Assembly (NCBI GenBank): GCA_963827065.1
Contig: CAWGZM010000008.1
Span: forward strand, 310,001 to 374,000
Direction: 5' to 3'
Length of the DNA: 64,000 nucleotides
Origin: JACVRW01 sp963827065
GTDB lineage: Bacteria > Actinomycetota > Thermoleophilia > Solirubrobacterales > Thermoleophilaceae
Shown here: one piece after another, positions 49,717 through 58,621 of the stretch
Layout: the number at the start of each line of letters is the position of its first letter
Position numbering within the stretch: the first letter of the stretch is position 1
Notes under the pieces: model-generated
What the model was told of the DNA's origin: nothing
What the model saw: only the letters and a program-made list of their open reading frames with translations
Databases searched by the model: none
Made by a program: the position numbers and the translations under genes

Positions 49717-50553
49717 TCAGCCGTGGCGGAGCGCGCTCACGATCGCGTCGGGGATGATCGCCGCGGCCGCCTCGGCCTCCTCGCGGTCGCGGAACAGCGC
49801 GAAGCAGGTCGGACCGGAGCCGCTGACCGCCGCGCCCAGCGCACCGCTCCCGCGCAGGAGGCTCAAGGTCTCGCCGAGATCGGGGCGCAGCGACAACGCG
49901 GCCGGCTCGAGGTCGTTCTCGAGCGCGGCGCCGAGCCGGTCCGGGCTGCCGGCGGCAAGCTCGCGCAGTGGCTCGGCGTCGAGCCGCTCGCGCCCGCCGC
50001 CGAGCCGGTCGAGCTCCGCGTAGACCGCACCCGTGCGAAGGCCCTGCGCGCTCGGCACGAGGACGGCTGCGAGCGGCGGGAGCGCGACCGGCTCCACCAG
50101 CTCGCCGACCCCCTGAACAAGCGCATGGGCCGGCTCGATCTGGCTCGGGACGTCCGCGCCCACGCGCGCGCCCAGCTCACGCAGGGCGTCCTGGTCGAGC
50201 GGGAAGCCGCTCATGCGGTTGACGATCCGCAGCACCGCTGCGGCGTCCGCGCTACCGCCTCCGAGCCCCGCCGCGACGGGGATGCGTTTGGCGATCCGCA
50301 CGGCGACGCGCTCGGGGGGAAGCCCGTCCGTGTGCTCGCGAAACGCCTCGATCGCCGCGAGCGCGAGGTTCTTGCCCTCGATGCCCGCGCACTCCACGCC
50401 GTCCTCGCCGGAGCCCGCCGCGCCGCCGTGAACATCGTCAGCGAGGTCGATCGACGCGAACAGCGAGCAAAGTGGATGCAGGCCGTCGGCGCGGGGACGG
50501 CCCACGTGTAGGACGAGGTTGAGCTTCGCGAAGGCCTGCTCGTGGATCGACAC
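49717..50553 (-). CDS. ispE: 4-diphosphocytidyl-2-C-methyl-D-erythritol kinase
   Basis: A 278-residue GHMP kinase of the MEP isoprenoid pathway. Motif 1 is AFAKLNLVLHVGRPRADGLH, motif 2 is PVAAGLGGGSADAAAVLR (ATP loop), and motif 3 is AVSGSGPTCFALF. The start is GTG 50553. It lies 10 bp after rsmA, the normal neighbour in actinobacteria. Confidence 0.95.
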   Translation of the reverse strand: MSIHEQAFAKLNLVLHVGRPRADGLHPLCSLFASIDLADDVHGGAAGSGEDGVECAGIEGKNLALAAIEAFREHTDGLPPERVAVRIAKRIPVAAGLGGGSADAAAVLRIVNRMSGFPLDQDALRELGARVGADVPSQIEPAHALVQGVGELVEPVALPPLAAVLVPSAQGLRTGAVYAELDRLGGGRERLDAEPLRELAAGSPDRLGAALENDLEPAALSLRPDLGETLSLLRGSGALGAAVSGSGPTCFALFRDREEAEAAAAIIPDAIVSALRHG

Positions 50554-50563
50554 CGCGGGGAGG

Positions 50564-51436
50564 CTAGATGCGGCGCGGCCGCAGGGCGGCGAGCCGCTCG
50601 CCTCCGAGCTCGGTCGCGAGCCGCGACCAGTCCGCCGGCGCGAGCCGCTCCGCGCGAGCGTCGGCGGGCCGCCCCATGCGCTCGAGCGCGCCGCGCGTGG
50701 CGGCCCGGATGTCCTCCGGCGCGCCGGGCGCCAGCACCAGCGAGCCGGCCAGCGCCTTGCGCCGGTGGGCGAAGCCGGCGTGCACGAGCGCCACCAGCTC
50801 GGCCGGCGGCGCGGGTGCCGTGCGCCGCAGCAGGACGAGCGCCGAGTCGACGTTCGGGACCGGATGGAAGACGGTGCGCGGCACCTTGCGCAGGAAGCGC
50901 ACCTCACAGGAGAGCTGGGCGAGCACTGAGGTCGCGCCGTAGCTGCGCCGGCCGGGCGGCGCCGCGAGCCTGTCCGCCACCTCGCGCTGGAGCATCGCCA
51001 CCCAGAGCGTGGCCTCGGGCAGCTCGGCGATCGACTTGAGCAGCACCGTGGCGGCGACCCCGTAGGGCAGATTCGCCACGACCTTTCCCGGCGCCGGGTC
51101 GAGCGAGCCGAGGTCGAGCCTGACGGCATCGGCCAGATGGAGATCGACGTTGGCGAACGGATCGAGCGCGTCGCGCAGCGGCTCCTCGAGCGTGCGGTCG
51201 ATCTCGACGACGTGCAGGTGGCCGACGCGCGGTGCGAGGTACTCCGACAGGACGCCGAGGCCGCCACCAACCTCGAGCACCACGTCGACGTTCGCGAGCT
51301 CGGCGGCATCGCCGATGAGGCGCAGGATGTTGTCGTCGATCAGGAAGTTCTGTCCGAGCTCTCGGTTCGGCCGGATACCGAACTGCCGCAGGCGGCGGAG
51401 GCTGGCCTGGCGGGGACCGGCCGCATCCTCACTCAC
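50564..51436 (-). CDS. rsmA: 16S rRNA dimethyladenosine transferase RsmA (KsgA)
   Basis: A 290-residue methyltransferase that dimethylates A1518 and A1519 of 16S rRNA. NRELGQNFLIDDNIL (about 21-35), VLEVGGGLGVLSEYL (SAM motif I), VVEIDRTL, and the catalytic VVANLPYGVAA are seen, with FHPVPNVDSALVLL further on. GTG 51436 overlaps the tatD stop by 4 bp. Loss of this enzyme gives kasugamycin resistance in many bacteria. Confidence 0.96.
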   Translation of the reverse strand: MSEDAAGPRQASLRRLRQFGIRPNRELGQNFLIDDNILRLIGDAAELANVDVVLEVGGGLGVLSEYLAPRVGHLHVVEIDRTLEEPLRDALDPFANVDLHLADAVRLDLGSLDPAPGKVVANLPYGVAATVLLKSIAELPEATLWVAMLQREVADRLAAPPGRRSYGATSVLAQLSCEVRFLRKVPRTVFHPVPNVDSALVLLRRTAPAPPAELVALVHAGFAHRRKALAGSLVLAPGAPEDIRAATRGALERMGRPADARAERLAPADWSRLATELGGERLAALRPRRI

Positions 51437-52185
51437 GGCCCGAACACGCGCGCGGCGTTCGCCTCGACCGTGCGCTCGAGCTCCTCGTACGCGACTCCAC
51501 GGAGCGCCGCGACGTGGCGGGCGGTGTGGACCACGTTGGCGGGCTCGTTGCGCTTGCCGCGCAGCGGCTGCGGCGACAGGTAGGGCGAATCCGTCTCGAC
51601 GAGGAGCAGTTCGGCGGGCAGCTCGCGAGCGGCGTCCTGCAGCTCGGTCGCCTTCGGATAGGTGACGTTGCCGGCGAAGGAGCACAGGTAGCGGCGCTCG
51701 ACGCACTCCTCGAGCCGCTCCGGCGCCGAGAAGCAGTGGAGCACCACCGCCGGGAGCGAGCCCGCGTGCTCGCGCAGGATCGCGAACGTGTCGTCCTCCG
51801 CGGCTCGCGTGTGGATGACGACCGGCAACGCGGCACGCGCCGCCAGCCCGAGCTGTGCCTCGAAGGCGCGCCGCTGGTCATCGCGCGGCGCGTAGTCGCG
51901 GTAGTAGTCGAGGCCCGTCTCGCCGATCGCCCGCGCCCACGGGTCGTCAGCGGCCCGCTCGAGCGTCTCGAGGTCCGCGTCGCCGAAGCTCTCTGTCTCA
52001 TGCGGGTGGCGCCCGACGATCGCGAACACCCCGTCGTGGCTGTGCGCGGCGGCGAGCGCGCGCTCGATCGAGGGCTCGTCGGTCCCGACCGTGGCCAGCC
52101 GGGTCACCCCGGCGGCGCGCGCCCGCTCGACGAGCTCCGCGTCCGGCGGCTCGCACGCGTCGAGGTGGCAGTGGGTGTCGATCAA
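51433..52185 (-). CDS. tatD: TatD-family metal-dependent hydrolase
   Basis: A 250-residue TIM-barrel DNase. Metal ligands are in IDTHCHLDA (HxH), the Glu of IGETGLDYYRD, HTRAAEDD, LHCFSAPE and ETDSPYLSP. TatD acts as a 3'-5' exonuclease in DNA repair and RNA turnover. It lies between metG and rsmA, the standard actinobacterial arrangement; the rpf gene often found here is absent. Confidence 0.95.
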   Translation of the reverse strand: MIDTHCHLDACEPPDAELVERARAAGVTRLATVGTDEPSIERALAAAHSHDGVFAIVGRHPHETESFGDADLETLERAADDPWARAIGETGLDYYRDYAPRDDQRRAFEAQLGLAARAALPVVIHTRAAEDDTFAILREHAGSLPAVVLHCFSAPERLEECVERRYLCSFAGNVTYPKATELQDAARELPAELLLVETDSPYLSPQPLRGKRNEPANVVHTARHVAALRGVAYEELERTVEANAARVFGP

Positions 52186-52192
52186 GGAGGAC

Positions 52193-53719
52193 CTACGCGG
52201 CCGGGGTCTCCGCCTCGACGCGCGGGAAGAGCTGGCCCAGCTCGCCGATGGCGGCGCCGCCGCCGACGGCCCCGAAGCGCGCGTTCTCGAGCGACAGATC
52301 CGGCCGCCCCAGCGCCTCCAGCAGCCGGTCTGCCGATCCCGGCATGAACGGCTGTAGCAGCACCGACACGAGCCGCAGCCCCTCGGCCAGTGCGTACAAC
52401 ACCTCGTCGAGATGCTCCGCCTGCGAGTCGTCCTTGGCGAGCTGCCAGGGCTCCTCGTCCTGCACGTAGCGGTTGAGCAGCTTGATGCGCCGCCAGATCT
52501 CGTCGAGCGCGAGGGTCAGCTCGACCCGGTCGAGCGCGTCCTGGACCGCCTCGGCGATGCCCTCGAACTCTGCCGCGAGCGCCGCGGGCGCCTCGGCGTC
52601 GGGCACGACGCCGTCCCTGTAGCGGCCGATCATCGCGAGCGTCCGGCTCGCGAGGTTGCCGTACTCGTTGGCCAGCTCGGTCGTGTAGCGAGTCTCGAAA
52701 CCCTCCGGCGACACGTCGCCGTCGGAGCCGAAGCTCACCTCGCGGAGCACGTAGAAGCGCAGCGCGTCGGGCCCGTACAGGTCCGCGACCTGAAAGGGCT
52801 CGATCACGTTGCCGAGCGACTTGGACATCTTGTGCTCGCCGCGCAGAAGGTACCCGTGAATGGTGACCCGGCGCGGCACCTCCAGGCCGGCGGCCATCAG
52901 CATCGCCGGCCAGATCACTGCGTGGAACTTGAGGATGTCCTTGCCGATCAGATGCACGTTGGCGGGCCAGAAGCGCTCGGTCAGGTCCTCTCCGGGCCTC
53001 GCATAGGACAGCGCCGTGTAGTAGTTGAGGAGCGCGTCGATCCAGACGTAGATGACCTGCGACTCGTCCCAGGGGACCGGCACGCCCCACTTGAGCCGCT
53101 GGCGGCTCAGCGACAAGTCGCGCAGGCCGCTCCTGATGAACGCGAGCGCCTCGTTGTAGCGGTTCTGCGGCGTCACGAAGTCCGGGCGCTCGGCGTACAG
53201 GCGCTCGAGCGGCTCCTGAAACGTGGACAGCCGGAAGAACCAGTTGTCCTCCTTCTCGATCTCGAGCACGATCTTGTGGATCGGGCAGCGGTTGCCGTCC
53301 TCGAGCTCGGAGTCGGTCTTGAAGTCGGCGCAGCGCGGGCAGTACCAGCCCTCGTAGTGCCCGGCATAGACGTGCCCGTTGTCATGGATCCGCTGCACGA
53401 CCTCGGCGACCTTGGCCATGTGCTCCGGGTCGGTCGTGCGGATGAAGAAGTCGTTCGTGATGTTGAGCGTGGCGGCGAGCTCCTTGAAGCGCACGGCGTT
53501 GGTGTCGCCGAGCTCGCGCGGGGTGACGCCGAGCTTCTCGGCCGCCTGCGCCACCGGCTCGCCGTGCTCGTCCGTGCCCGTGAGGAAGAAGACGTCCTCG
53601 CCGCGCTGGCGCATGTGACGCGCGAGCACGTCGGCGGCGATCGTCGTGTAGGCGTGCCCGAGATGCGGCTCGCCGTTCACGTAGTAGATGGGCGTCGTCA
53701 CGTAGTACGGCATCGCCAT
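52193..53719 (-). CDS. metG: Methionyl-tRNA synthetase
   Basis: A 508-residue class I synthetase without the C-terminal dimer domain. The HIGH box is PHLGH (about 18-22), the KMSKS box is HKMSKSLGN (about 303-311), and the zinc knuckle reads CPRC...CPIH. The anticodon-binding helical domain follows. The start may be 53719 or the Met two codons later. It charges both initiator and elongator tRNA-Met; the initiator tRNA is encoded at 13989-14062. Confidence 0.96.
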   Translation of the reverse strand: MAMPYYVTTPIYYVNGEPHLGHAYTTIAADVLARHMRQRGEDVFFLTGTDEHGEPVAQAAEKLGVTPRELGDTNAVRFKELAATLNITNDFFIRTTDPEHMAKVAEVVQRIHDNGHVYAGHYEGWYCPRCADFKTDSELEDGNRCPIHKIVLEIEKEDNWFFRLSTFQEPLERLYAERPDFVTPQNRYNEALAFIRSGLRDLSLSRQRLKWGVPVPWDESQVIYVWIDALLNYYTALSYARPGEDLTERFWPANVHLIGKDILKFHAVIWPAMLMAAGLEVPRRVTIHGYLLRGEHKMSKSLGNVIEPFQVADLYGPDALRFYVLREVSFGSDGDVSPEGFETRYTTELANEYGNLASRTLAMIGRYRDGVVPDAEAPAALAAEFEGIAEAVQDALDRVELTLALDEIWRRIKLLNRYVQDEEPWQLAKDDSQAEHLDEVLYALAEGLRLVSVLLQPFMPGSADRLLEALGRPDLSLENARFGAVGGGAAIGELGQLFPRVEAETPAA

Positions 53720-53770
53720 CCGATGCTACCCGTGTGCCGAAAACGGCCATTGGCCGTCCGCACGGGACCT

Positions 53771-54874
53771 TCATCGTCTTCCCAGGAGCGGCCGGATGGC
53801 GGCGCCGAGCCGAGCTGCGGCGAGCTTGGCCCCGCCGCGGCGGCCTGCGCCGCGGCCGTCACCGCCGAGCGCCAGTATCGCGGCGGCCAGCAGAACCCCT
53901 GCGCAGGCGAGCGCCCAGCCGATGTCGGGACCGCCGGCGGAAGTTGAGGGAGCGCGGGGCGACCGGTCCGCGGTAGTCCCTGCCGCGGAGGCGGGCGAAC
54001 GGGCGATCTCGCCCGGCGCCGCCCCGAGTGCCGGCCGGCGGAGGTCACGCGCGGCCGTGCTGGCACCCGCGGAGGACGGCGCGGACGCCGGCCGTCCGGC
54101 AGCGGCCGGATGTGGCTCGGGCGCCTTCAGCCTCTGGCCCGCGGGCACCGGCGACGGCACGGCCCGCGGGGTGGGAACCGGCCGCCGGGCAGACACCCGC
54201 GGATCCGCGGGGATCCGACGGCGCGCCGGAAGCCGCCGCGCCCCGGGCGCGGGCCGCGGCAGCGGGAACCTGCGCGCGCCCGGGGCCGACCGCCGCGCAG
54301 GCAAGCGTCCGGGTGAAGGCAGCGCTCGCGGAGCGGGCGCCACAACCGGCGCCGGCGACGCTGGCTCCGGAGCAGGCGCCCCCGCGGGAGCCTCGGGCAG
54401 CGGCGCGGACAGCGGCGACAGAAAGCCAAGCGGATCGCGATAGGCGTGCCGGCTCCCCGCCTCGCGAACGCCGAAGTGCAGATGGGGCGCCACGGTCGAG
54501 CGAACGCCCGAAGTGCCCACGGCGCCGAGGCGCTGGCCCGCTGAGACCCGCTCCCCGGCCGAGACCTGGGTCGCGCCCAGGTGCAGGTACGACGTGTCGA
54601 ACCCGTCATCCGTGCGGACGCTCACAGTCAGCCCGCTGGACCCCGCCGTGCCCGCGAAGCGGACCTCGCCGGCCGTGGCGGCGGTGACGGGCGCGCCGAG
54701 CGCGCCGGCGATGTCGATCCCGCGGTGCTGGCCACCCGCGTACGGGTCGTCCCCGTTCCGGTAGGGGGTGATCACCTCGCCCTGCAACGGCCAGATCCAC
54801 ATGCCAAGCGCGGGGCCGGCATTGGCAAGCGAGGCGAGGAACAGTGCGGCTGTGACGGCCAGGACGCGGTACAT
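53771..54874 (-). CDS. Secreted M23 (LytM-type) peptidase with Pro/Arg-rich stalk and C-terminal membrane anchor
   Basis: A 367-residue protein. After a signal peptide (about 1-23), the M23 domain (about 28-135) shows the zinc ligands in QHRGIDIAG and HLHFG, plus the YLHLG strand. A 170-residue Pro/Ala/Arg-rich region follows. A hydrophobic helix (IGWALACAGVLLAAAILALGG) and a basic tail end the protein, suggesting a C-terminal membrane anchor. It probably cuts or binds peptidoglycan cross-bridges at the cell surface. The 208-bp gap to the divergent repeat protein holds no riboswitch that I can defend. Confidence 0.9.
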   Translation of the reverse strand: MYRVLAVTAALFLASLANAGPALGMWIWPLQGEVITPYRNGDDPYAGGQHRGIDIAGALGAPVTAATAGEVRFAGTAGSSGLTVSVRTDDGFDTSYLHLGATQVSAGERVSAGQRLGAVGTSGVRSTVAPHLHFGVREAGSRHAYRDPLGFLSPLSAPLPEAPAGAPAPEPASPAPVVAPAPRALPSPGRLPARRSAPGARRFPLPRPAPGARRLPARRRIPADPRVSARRPVPTPRAVPSPVPAGQRLKAPEPHPAAAGRPASAPSSAGASTAARDLRRPALGAAPGEIARSPASAAGTTADRSPRAPSTSAGGPDIGWALACAGVLLAAAILALGGDGRGAGRRGGAKLAAARLGAAIRPLLGRR

Positions 54875-55082
54875 GGGCGGGACCGTACGGCCGTCCCCGC
54901 GAGGCCCGCCCGAGCCCGTCGCAGACTTGTAACCGGCTTTTACACAGGCGTTGCACTCGCTCGGATGCAGGGCCGCAGCGCCGCTTGCAACGGGCTGTTG
55001 CCGTCCTGTCACCGGCCCGCAACCGCCTGCCTGCAGCATGGCCCCACGACGTCCGACCGGCACCAAACAACAGGAGGAAGTC

Positions 55083-55679
55083 ATGGGTAAGGCAGTTCCT
55101 GAGCAGCATCCAGCGGTGGTTCTCCGCTCTCACTACAACCATCTGCGCGCGCTCCTCATTGCAGCGCTGATCGCCGTGCTCGGCCTGGCCGGGGCGGTAG
55201 TGATCGTCGCCAATGACGACGACACGGTTGTGAGCACGAGCACGCCGGCCATCGAGTACGGCGGCACCGGCGCGACCGGCGTCCCGGACACGGCCCCGCT
55301 CACCCAGCGCAGGCTGGACGGCGCGATCGACACGGCCCCGGCCCCGCGCTATGACGGTGGCCCCAACGAGGGCAGCGCCGACATCGCTCCGTCCACGAAC
55401 GCCCCGGCGCGGCCGAACCAGGCGCAGGCCTTCCCGGGCCAGTCCCAGCAGGTTGACGGGATTGGGCAGTCGCAGGCCGGCACGACCCGCTACGACGGCG
55501 GCCCGAACGAGGGCAGCGCCGACGTGACGACCAAGGGCAGCAAGGCGTCCGTGACGCCGCAGACCAACACCCCCCGCTACGACGGCGGCCCGAACGAGGG
55601 CAGCGCCGACGTGACGAACGGCTCCGGCGACAAGGCGTCCGTGATGCCGCAGACCGACGGCTTCCGCTACCAGCCGTAA
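55083..55679 (+). CDS. Membrane-anchored protein with RYDGGPNEGSAD repeats
   Basis: A 198-residue protein with a short cytoplasmic N-terminus, one membrane helix (about 21-43, LRALLIAALIAVLGLAGAVVIV), and a 155-residue disordered-looking outer part. The 12-residue motif RYDGGPNEGSAD occurs three times (89-100, 126-137, 145-156), once as AD-I and twice as AD-V. KASVxPQT also occurs twice. There is no known catalytic domain. AGGAGGAAG before ATG 55083 is a good ribosome site. It is divergent from the M23 peptidase, so a cell-envelope role is plausible. Confidence 0.85.
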   Translation: MGKAVPEQHPAVVLRSHYNHLRALLIAALIAVLGLAGAVVIVANDDDTVVSTSTPAIEYGGTGATGVPDTAPLTQRRLDGAIDTAPAPRYDGGPNEGSADIAPSTNAPARPNQAQAFPGQSQQVDGIGQSQAGTTRYDGGPNEGSADVTTKGSKASVTPQTNTPRYDGGPNEGSADVTNGSGDKASVMPQTDGFRYQP

Positions 55680-55708
55680 GCCGACTCGCAGCACCCCCCG
55701 CGGAACCA

Positions 55709-55734
55709 ACGGGCCCTCCCACCGGAGGGCCCGT
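55709..55734 (+). terminator. Strong hairpin terminator after repeat protein
   Basis: ACGGGCCCTCC (55709-55719) and GGAGGGCCCGT (55724-55734) pair perfectly over 11 bp around CACC. It lies between the convergent repeat-protein and rsmI genes and could stop transcription from both sides. No long U tract follows. Confidence 0.75.
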
Positions 55735-55749
55735 CCGCGTTCCGGGGCC

Positions 55750-56559
55750 TCACTCCTCCGACGTCAGCGCCCGGTACAACGAATTGGCGCTCGCGCCGGT
55801 CAGCTCGGCGACCACCGTGGCGGCCTTGCGGGGATGGGCGCCCGCGTCGACGAGCCGGCGCAGGGCATCGACGCCGGCCGGCTCGTCGACCTCGGCCGCT
55901 GCCGGGCCGAGGACCAGCACGACCTCTCCCCTGGGAGGCGCGTCGGAGTAGCGCGCGGCGAGCTCCGCCGCGCTCCCGCGCACGATCTCCTCGTGTGCCT
56001 TCGTGAGCTCGCGGCAGACCGCGACCTCGCGGCCCGGGTCGAGCTCGGCGAGCAGCGCGAGCGTGGCCGGGACGCGCCGCGGCGACTCGAAGGCGACGAG
56101 CGTGCCGCCCGGCTCGGCGAGCACCCGCCGCAGCTCTCCCCGCTTGCGCGGCAGGAAGCCGTGGAAGTGCCACTCGTCGGCGGGGAGGCCGGAGGCGACG
56201 AGCGCCGTAATCGCGGCCGACGGCCCCGGCAGCACCTCAACCGGCAGGCCGGCGCCCACGCAGGCGCGGACCAGCAGGTAGCCGGGGTCCGACACGAGCG
56301 GCATTCCCGCGTCCGAGACGAGCGCCACGACCGCCCCCTCGCGCATGCGTCCGACGAGCTCGGCGGCACGCGCCTGCTCGTTGTGCTCGTGGTAGGAGAC
56401 GAGTTTGGCCTTGACGCCGTAGCGATCGAGCAGGATGCGCGTCCGGCGCGTGTCCTCACACGCGACGACGTCCGCGTCGCGCAGCGCGGAGAGCACCCGC
56501 AGGGTCACGTCCTCGAGGTTGCCGATCGGCGTCGGGCAGACGACGAGCCGCCCGCTCAT
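55750..56559 (-). CDS. rsmI: 16S rRNA (cytidine-2'-O)-methyltransferase RsmI
   Basis: A 269-residue SPOUT-independent (tetrapyrrole methylase fold) rRNA methyltransferase modifying C1402. It has LVVCPTPIGNLEDVTLR (5-21), ACEDTRRTRILLDRYG, SYHEHNE, VSDAGMPLVSDPG and LPGPSAAITALVASGLP. The family core is complete, with a short C-terminal helical extension. ATG 56559 overlaps the stop of the ROK gene by 4 bp. Confidence 0.95.
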   Translation of the reverse strand: MSGRLVVCPTPIGNLEDVTLRVLSALRDADVVACEDTRRTRILLDRYGVKAKLVSYHEHNEQARAAELVGRMREGAVVALVSDAGMPLVSDPGYLLVRACVGAGLPVEVLPGPSAAITALVASGLPADEWHFHGFLPRKRGELRRVLAEPGGTLVAFESPRRVPATLALLAELDPGREVAVCRELTKAHEEIVRGSAAELAARYSDAPPRGEVVLVLGPAAAEVDEPAGVDALRRLVDAGAHPRKAATVVAELTGASANSLYRALTSEE

Positions 56560-57521
56560 GCCGGCGCCTCGACGAGCTCGTCGAACGCGAGCAGCGCGGC
56601 TCCCATCATCCCGGCCTCGTCGCCGAAGTGGGCGGCGCGGATCTTCACGTTCGCGCGCACCGGCGGCATCGCGCGCTCGGCGACCACGGCGCGCGCCGGC
56701 TCGAGCAACAGGTCGCCCGCCCGAACCGCCCCGCCGCCGATCACGATGACCTCGGGGTTGAAGATGTTGACGACGCCCACGAGCCCGTACCCGAGCCGCG
56801 CGCCGATCTCTGCCAGCACCGCACGCGCCGCCGGATCGCCGCTGTGGGCGAGCTCGGTCACGATCCCGCCGGTGATCTCGCGGTCGGCGCGCAGGCGCTT
56901 GCCGAGCGCCGACTCGGGCCGCTCCTCCGCGACGCGCAGCCCCTCGCGCCCGATCGCGTTGCCGGAGACAAGCGTCTCGAAGCAGCCGCGCCCCGGGCAT
57001 GCACTCGGACACTCGGCCCCGTGGATGTCGAGCACCGAGTGCCCGATCTCGGCGCCGAGCCCGGTCGCGCCCCTGTACACGTGCCCGTCGAGATAGAGCC
57101 CGGTGCCGATTCCCGTGCCGAGCGAGATCATCACGACGTGGCGCGCGCCCGCCCCCGCGCCGGCGCGGCACTCGGCCAGCACGGACGCGTTGCCGTCGTT
57201 GTCCACCACGACCGGCAGCCCCAGCCGCTCGCTCATCAGGTCGCGGAAGCGGACGTCCTGCAGCGGCAGGTGGTTGCACCAGCGCGCGACGCCCGTCTCC
57301 CATTCGACGAGCGCGGGGATGCCGAAGCCGACCGCCTCGACGTCCGGGGCGGCCGCGCGCACCTCCTCGACGGAGTCGAGAAAGATGTCGAGCGTCTCCT
57401 GGCGGTCCGCTCCGCGCCACACGCGGTGGACCCGGTGATGCACGACGAGCTCCTCGTCGACCACGCCGCCCAGCAGCTTGGTCCCGCCGGCGTCGATACC
57501 GATCACCCGCCTCGGTGGCAT
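56556..57521 (-). CDS. ROK-family sugar kinase (glucokinase-like)
   Basis: A 321-residue ROK protein. The ATP motif is IGIDAGGTKLLGGVVD (7-22), and the sugar-binding region contains VVDNDGNASVLAE and LGTGIGTGL. The zinc site is GHSVLDIHGAECPSACPGRGCFE, the CPxxCPxxGC variant I associate with actinobacterial ROK kinases. It is most likely a glucokinase; N-acetylsugar kinases of the family are alternatives. It is followed by rsmI with a 4-bp overlap. Confidence 0.92.
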   Translation of the reverse strand: MPPRRVIGIDAGGTKLLGGVVDEELVVHHRVHRVWRGADRQETLDIFLDSVEEVRAAAPDVEAVGFGIPALVEWETGVARWCNHLPLQDVRFRDLMSERLGLPVVVDNDGNASVLAECRAGAGAGARHVVMISLGTGIGTGLYLDGHVYRGATGLGAEIGHSVLDIHGAECPSACPGRGCFETLVSGNAIGREGLRVAEERPESALGKRLRADREITGGIVTELAHSGDPAARAVLAEIGARLGYGLVGVVNIFNPEVIVIGGGAVRAGDLLLEPARAVVAERAMPPVRANVKIRAAHFGDEAGMMGAALLAFDELVEAPA

Positions 57522-57544
57522 GGCGGGTAGATATACAGAGGGGG

Positions 57545-58621
57545 GTGACCGAACCGACCCCTGGCCCTCCGGACCCCCCGGAGTACAACGTCTACCGCGC
57601 GCGCAAACGGCCGCTCGCGCGCGGTGGCGATCTCGACGCCCTGCGCCGGCGCCTGTCCCGCAGCCGCGGCGACGAGCCGCCGAAGGGGCCGCGCGAGAAG
57701 CGCCCGATCACGCCGGGGCGCGTGCTCAAATGGGTGGCGCTGGCGGTCGCCGGCTGGCTCGTGCTCTCGCTCGTGCTGTTCCTGGTCAGCTCCGCCACCC
57801 AGCCGGGCGTCTCGCCCGCTGCGGAGCGGGCCCTGGCGTCGGGCGGCAACCTGCTCACCGGAAGCACGATCCTCGTGCTCGGCTCCGATCAGCGCACCGG
57901 CGAGTCGATTGACGCGAGCGACCAGGGGCCCGGGCGCTCGGACACGATCATGCTCGTGCACGCCTCGCTCGGCAGCGTGCGCAAGCTCTCGATCCCGCGT
58001 GACGTCGAGGTCGACGTCCCGGGTCACGGCATCAACAAGATCAACGCGGCCTTCGCGCTCGGCGGCTCCGCGCTGACGATCGAGACGGTCGAGGCGTTCC
58101 TCGGCAACGGGCTCGAGATCAACCACCTCGTCGAGGTCGACTTCGAGGACTTCCCGGAGTTCATCGACTCGCTCGGCGGGATCACGGTCGAGTCGAAGTC
58201 GCGCATCTGCTCGCCCCCCTTCGACAACTTCTGGAAGGGGCTTCGCTTCAAGAAGGGCGAGAACGAGCTGGACGGCCGGCGCGCGCTGGGCTTCGCCCGT
58301 GTGCGCAAGAACTCGTGCGCCCCGGCCGAGGACGACCGCGATCGGGCCGCCCGCCAGCAGGAGGTGCTGCGCGCTATCGGCGCGCAGATCAAGTCGCCGA
58401 GCACGTTCTTCCGGCTCCCCTGGGTGAGCTGGACCGCGCCCAAGACGCTCAAGACCGACATGGGCGGCTTTCAGCTGATGGCCCTGTTCGCCGACATGGC
58501 GACCGGCAACTCGAGCGACACCGAGGTGCTCGAGGCAACCTGCTGCAACAACGGCACCAACCTCTTCGTGAGCGACGGGTCCAAGCAGGACGCCGTCCGC
58601 AAGCTGCTCGAGGGGAATTAG
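57545..58621 (+). CDS. LytR-CpsA-Psr (LCP) family phosphotransferase
   Basis: A 358-residue protein that attaches polyprenyl-linked glycopolymers to peptidoglycan. A polar N-terminus (PPEYNVYRARKRPLARGG) precedes one membrane helix (about 63-83, WVALAVAGWLVLSLVLFLVSS). The LCP domain (about 115-265) has LGSDQRTG, GRSDTIMLVHASL, LSIPRDVEVDVPG, KINAAFALGG and DGRRALGFARVRK, with the conserved Arg and Asp residues. The start is GTG 57545. It is divergent from the ROK gene and shares TTAG with the FmdB gene. Confidence 0.92.
   Translation: MTEPTPGPPDPPEYNVYRARKRPLARGGDLDALRRRLSRSRGDEPPKGPREKRPITPGRVLKWVALAVAGWLVLSLVLFLVSSATQPGVSPAAERALASGGNLLTGSTILVLGSDQRTGESIDASDQGPGRSDTIMLVHASLGSVRKLSIPRDVEVDVPGHGINKINAAFALGGSALTIETVEAFLGNGLEINHLVEVDFEDFPEFIDSLGGITVESKSRICSPPFDNFWKGLRFKKGENELDGRRALGFARVRKNSCAPAEDDRDRAARQQEVLRAIGAQIKSPSTFFRLPWVSWTAPKTLKTDMGGFQLMALFADMATGNSSDTEVLEATCCNNGTNLFVSDGSKQDAVRKLLEGN

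Noticed and set aside
54876..55082. Possible c-di-AMP riboswitch upstream of the M23 peptidase
   Set aside because: Such riboswitches often precede actinobacterial wall hydrolases, but the conserved ydaO core sequences were not found on the - strand here.
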